Positions 62,601 through 64,000 of a stretch of DNA of 64,000 nt are shown here, piece by piece. The translations under genes and the position numbers were made by a program. The stretch comes from Puffinus mauretanicus. Its lineage: Eukaryota > Chordata > Aves > Procellariiformes > Procellariidae. The notes beneath the pieces were generated by a model. The model had not been told where the DNA came from, ran no database searches, and worked only from the letters and a program-made list of their open reading frames with translations. The DNA is taken from the NCBI GenBank assembly GCA_023333565.1, contig JAJKFH010000115.1, forward strand, positions 806,001-870,000, read 5' to 3'. Every line of letters starts with the position of its first letter. Within the stretch, counting starts at the first letter, position 1.

Positions 62601-63535
62601 ATAAACATGTATAATTAATGGTAGGGGAGTAATAAATGTCCATTGGGCTTTTACAAATTATCTATAAAGTTGCACCTGCCAAAGTCTGTCTCATTATACT
62701 CAAGAAAGTGTCAGTCCAGTGTAAATAAAGAGGAGTTTTATTGCCCTTATTGTTGATTAAATCACTAGTAGCGAGGGTGGAAGGGGTGTTTGTGAAAAGG
62801 CTGTTGCACCTCTGATAAACTGCACCTCTTCCAAAATACCCAGGTAAGTCCTCAGTTAACCACATCGAAGGTTGGAGAGAAAGAGAGATGGGAATAGAAG
62901 AGCAAATAGGGATGTGGGGGGAAGGTAGGGGTAACTGGGCTTTCAGGTTAAAAAGGACCAAACAGTGGAGAGGATGAGGGGCAAAATATGGATAGATCAC
63001 CTGAGCATGTGTCTCTGCATGGCTGCTGAGATACAGTTTGTTTTCTTTTGCTTGTAATAGTTAATTCAAAGGGTAACCACATGAAAATACAAAACTTTCT
63101 TCTGAGGCATAATCTCCTTTTACTAAGACAACAAATCAAGACCCTGAGTATCGAATCATTTAACAAAACGTCATGATTTCCATGGGTTGTTTTGAGGATA
63201 GTAACACATTTTGGCCATTTGAAATCAGATCAAGTTGCATCTTAGTTTACAAGCTGTCAGTCCAGATCCATATTCTTTTTAATAACAATAAAAAACATGT
63301 TCAGTTTGTCTGGCTTTTACTTTTTATTTTTGTTGTGTCATAAAGACTCAATTTGGACTAGGTTTTGGATGTTTTCTTTCCCCTTAAGCACTTCTACAGA
63401 AAAAAATGGTTTAGATTTAACAACAACAACATGTTAATATCCACAGTTTGCCTGCTGTCCATACAACAGCTTTAATGTATAGCTGCAAGAGCTGTCTCTA
63501 AGACACAAACTTAAAAATCAGAAACTATATGGCAC
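56675..63535. other. Unique non-coding DNA, no supported gene
   Basis: Nearly 7 kb without a coding region that I can support. The longest frames (132 codons on plus at 59412-59810, opposed by frames of 64-109 codons) show no domain. An A run sits at about 59004-59015. A purine-rich patch covers about 62870-62940. No CR1 tail or LTR edge was seen. Confidence 0.6.
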
Positions 63536-63537
63536 CC

Positions 63538-63594
63538 AAGATCCTCATCTGGTGTAAATTAGCACCCAAAGAGTATGCTGATTCATGCAAATTA
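63538..63594. mobile_element. Possible degenerate palindromic amniote repeat
   Basis: AAGATCCTCATCTGGTGTAA (63539-63558), then ATTAGCA and, after about 10 bases, TATGCTGATTCATGCAAAT reproduces the two halves of the foldback family ('gatcctcagctggtgtaaatcagcata' ... 'tatgctgatttacacc'), with the right half truncated. By-eye match. Confidence 0.4.
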
Positions 63595-64000
63595 AGATTT
63601 TCCCTTCCTCATCCTGCATGTTAGACTCAGAAATAGAATTTCAAAATAAAGGATCTGAAATTCTGCTCCTCTTTCATTTACCTGCTAGTTACTTAATTAT
63701 TGATAAAGCGTGCAGAGAAATAGACTGAAAAGTGGTAGTGATCTGTAATATATGGGAGTATTGGAATGGAAGGTAAATCCCATAAAATTCTAATGATCTC
63801 TAATAATAGAGATTATCACTTCTCACTTTTGGTACCTAACAATTTTGCTTGTGGAGGACACCAAGGGGAGGGCATGAAGTAACACACTACTTGGTGGCCT
63901 GGAGAGGATAAAAGCAATAGCAGGCAAGACGTAAGCTCCTAAAGGAGGAAATTTTCATTGCAGTTAGCTTTGCTGGAGGAAAATGTTGTGGAAATAACAA

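Noticed and set aside
1..64000. CRISPR array, operon, prophage or tRNA cluster
   Set aside because: Nothing of the kind is present; the DNA is vertebrate, without prokaryotic gene density or regularly spaced repeats.

Overview
This window looks like nuclear DNA from a bird, probably a neoavian one. Three CR1 LINE fragments have the avian 3' signature: a tail of short ATTCTATG-like repeats rather than poly-A. A solo LTR carries the opening motif of an LTR I recognise as abundant in neoavian genomes. There are also worn copies of ancient amniote repeats (MIR and palindromic elements). Base composition is AT-rich with few CpG. I found no intact host gene, no exon I can recognise, and no tRNA, rRNA or known microRNA. 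The most economical reading is a gene desert or the inside of a very long intron.

Layout. 1-10170 is unique non-coding DNA with a strand-asymmetric pyrimidine-rich block (about 940-1400), a MIR copy (6425-6575) and an old dispersed repeat (7113-7215). 10171-10840 is an old antisense CR1. 10845-22130 is unique DNA with homopolymer runs, including a 32-base T run at 15090, and a 27-bp tandem duplication at 20452. 22130-24083 is a sense CR1 split by a complete 596-bp solo LTR (22573-23168) with a perfect 5-bp target duplication. 24084-30516 is unique DNA with a minus-strand MIR. 30517-31605 is a younger, better preserved antisense CR1.

About 34460-35335 on the minus strand is a decayed hAT-superfamily transposase, of the kind that gave rise to GTF2IRD2, ZBED5 and related host genes; it is recognisable only when frames are followed through frameshifts. 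At 40034 there is a 12-bp minisatellite. At 49049-49566 two nearly identical arms of about 90 bp lie in inverted orientation around a spacer of about 335 bp. 55248-56672 holds two more MIR copies. The rest is unique, with some homeodomain/octamer-rich blocks that could be conserved enhancers.

No genes work together here. What the window shows is layered mobile-element history: ancient MIR and palindromic elements, a hAT fossil, CR1 copies of different ages, and a later retroviral LTR inserted into one of them. I saw no convincing new biological system. The best candidates for a second look are the hAT fossil, the inverted repeat and the LTR-in-CR1 nest.
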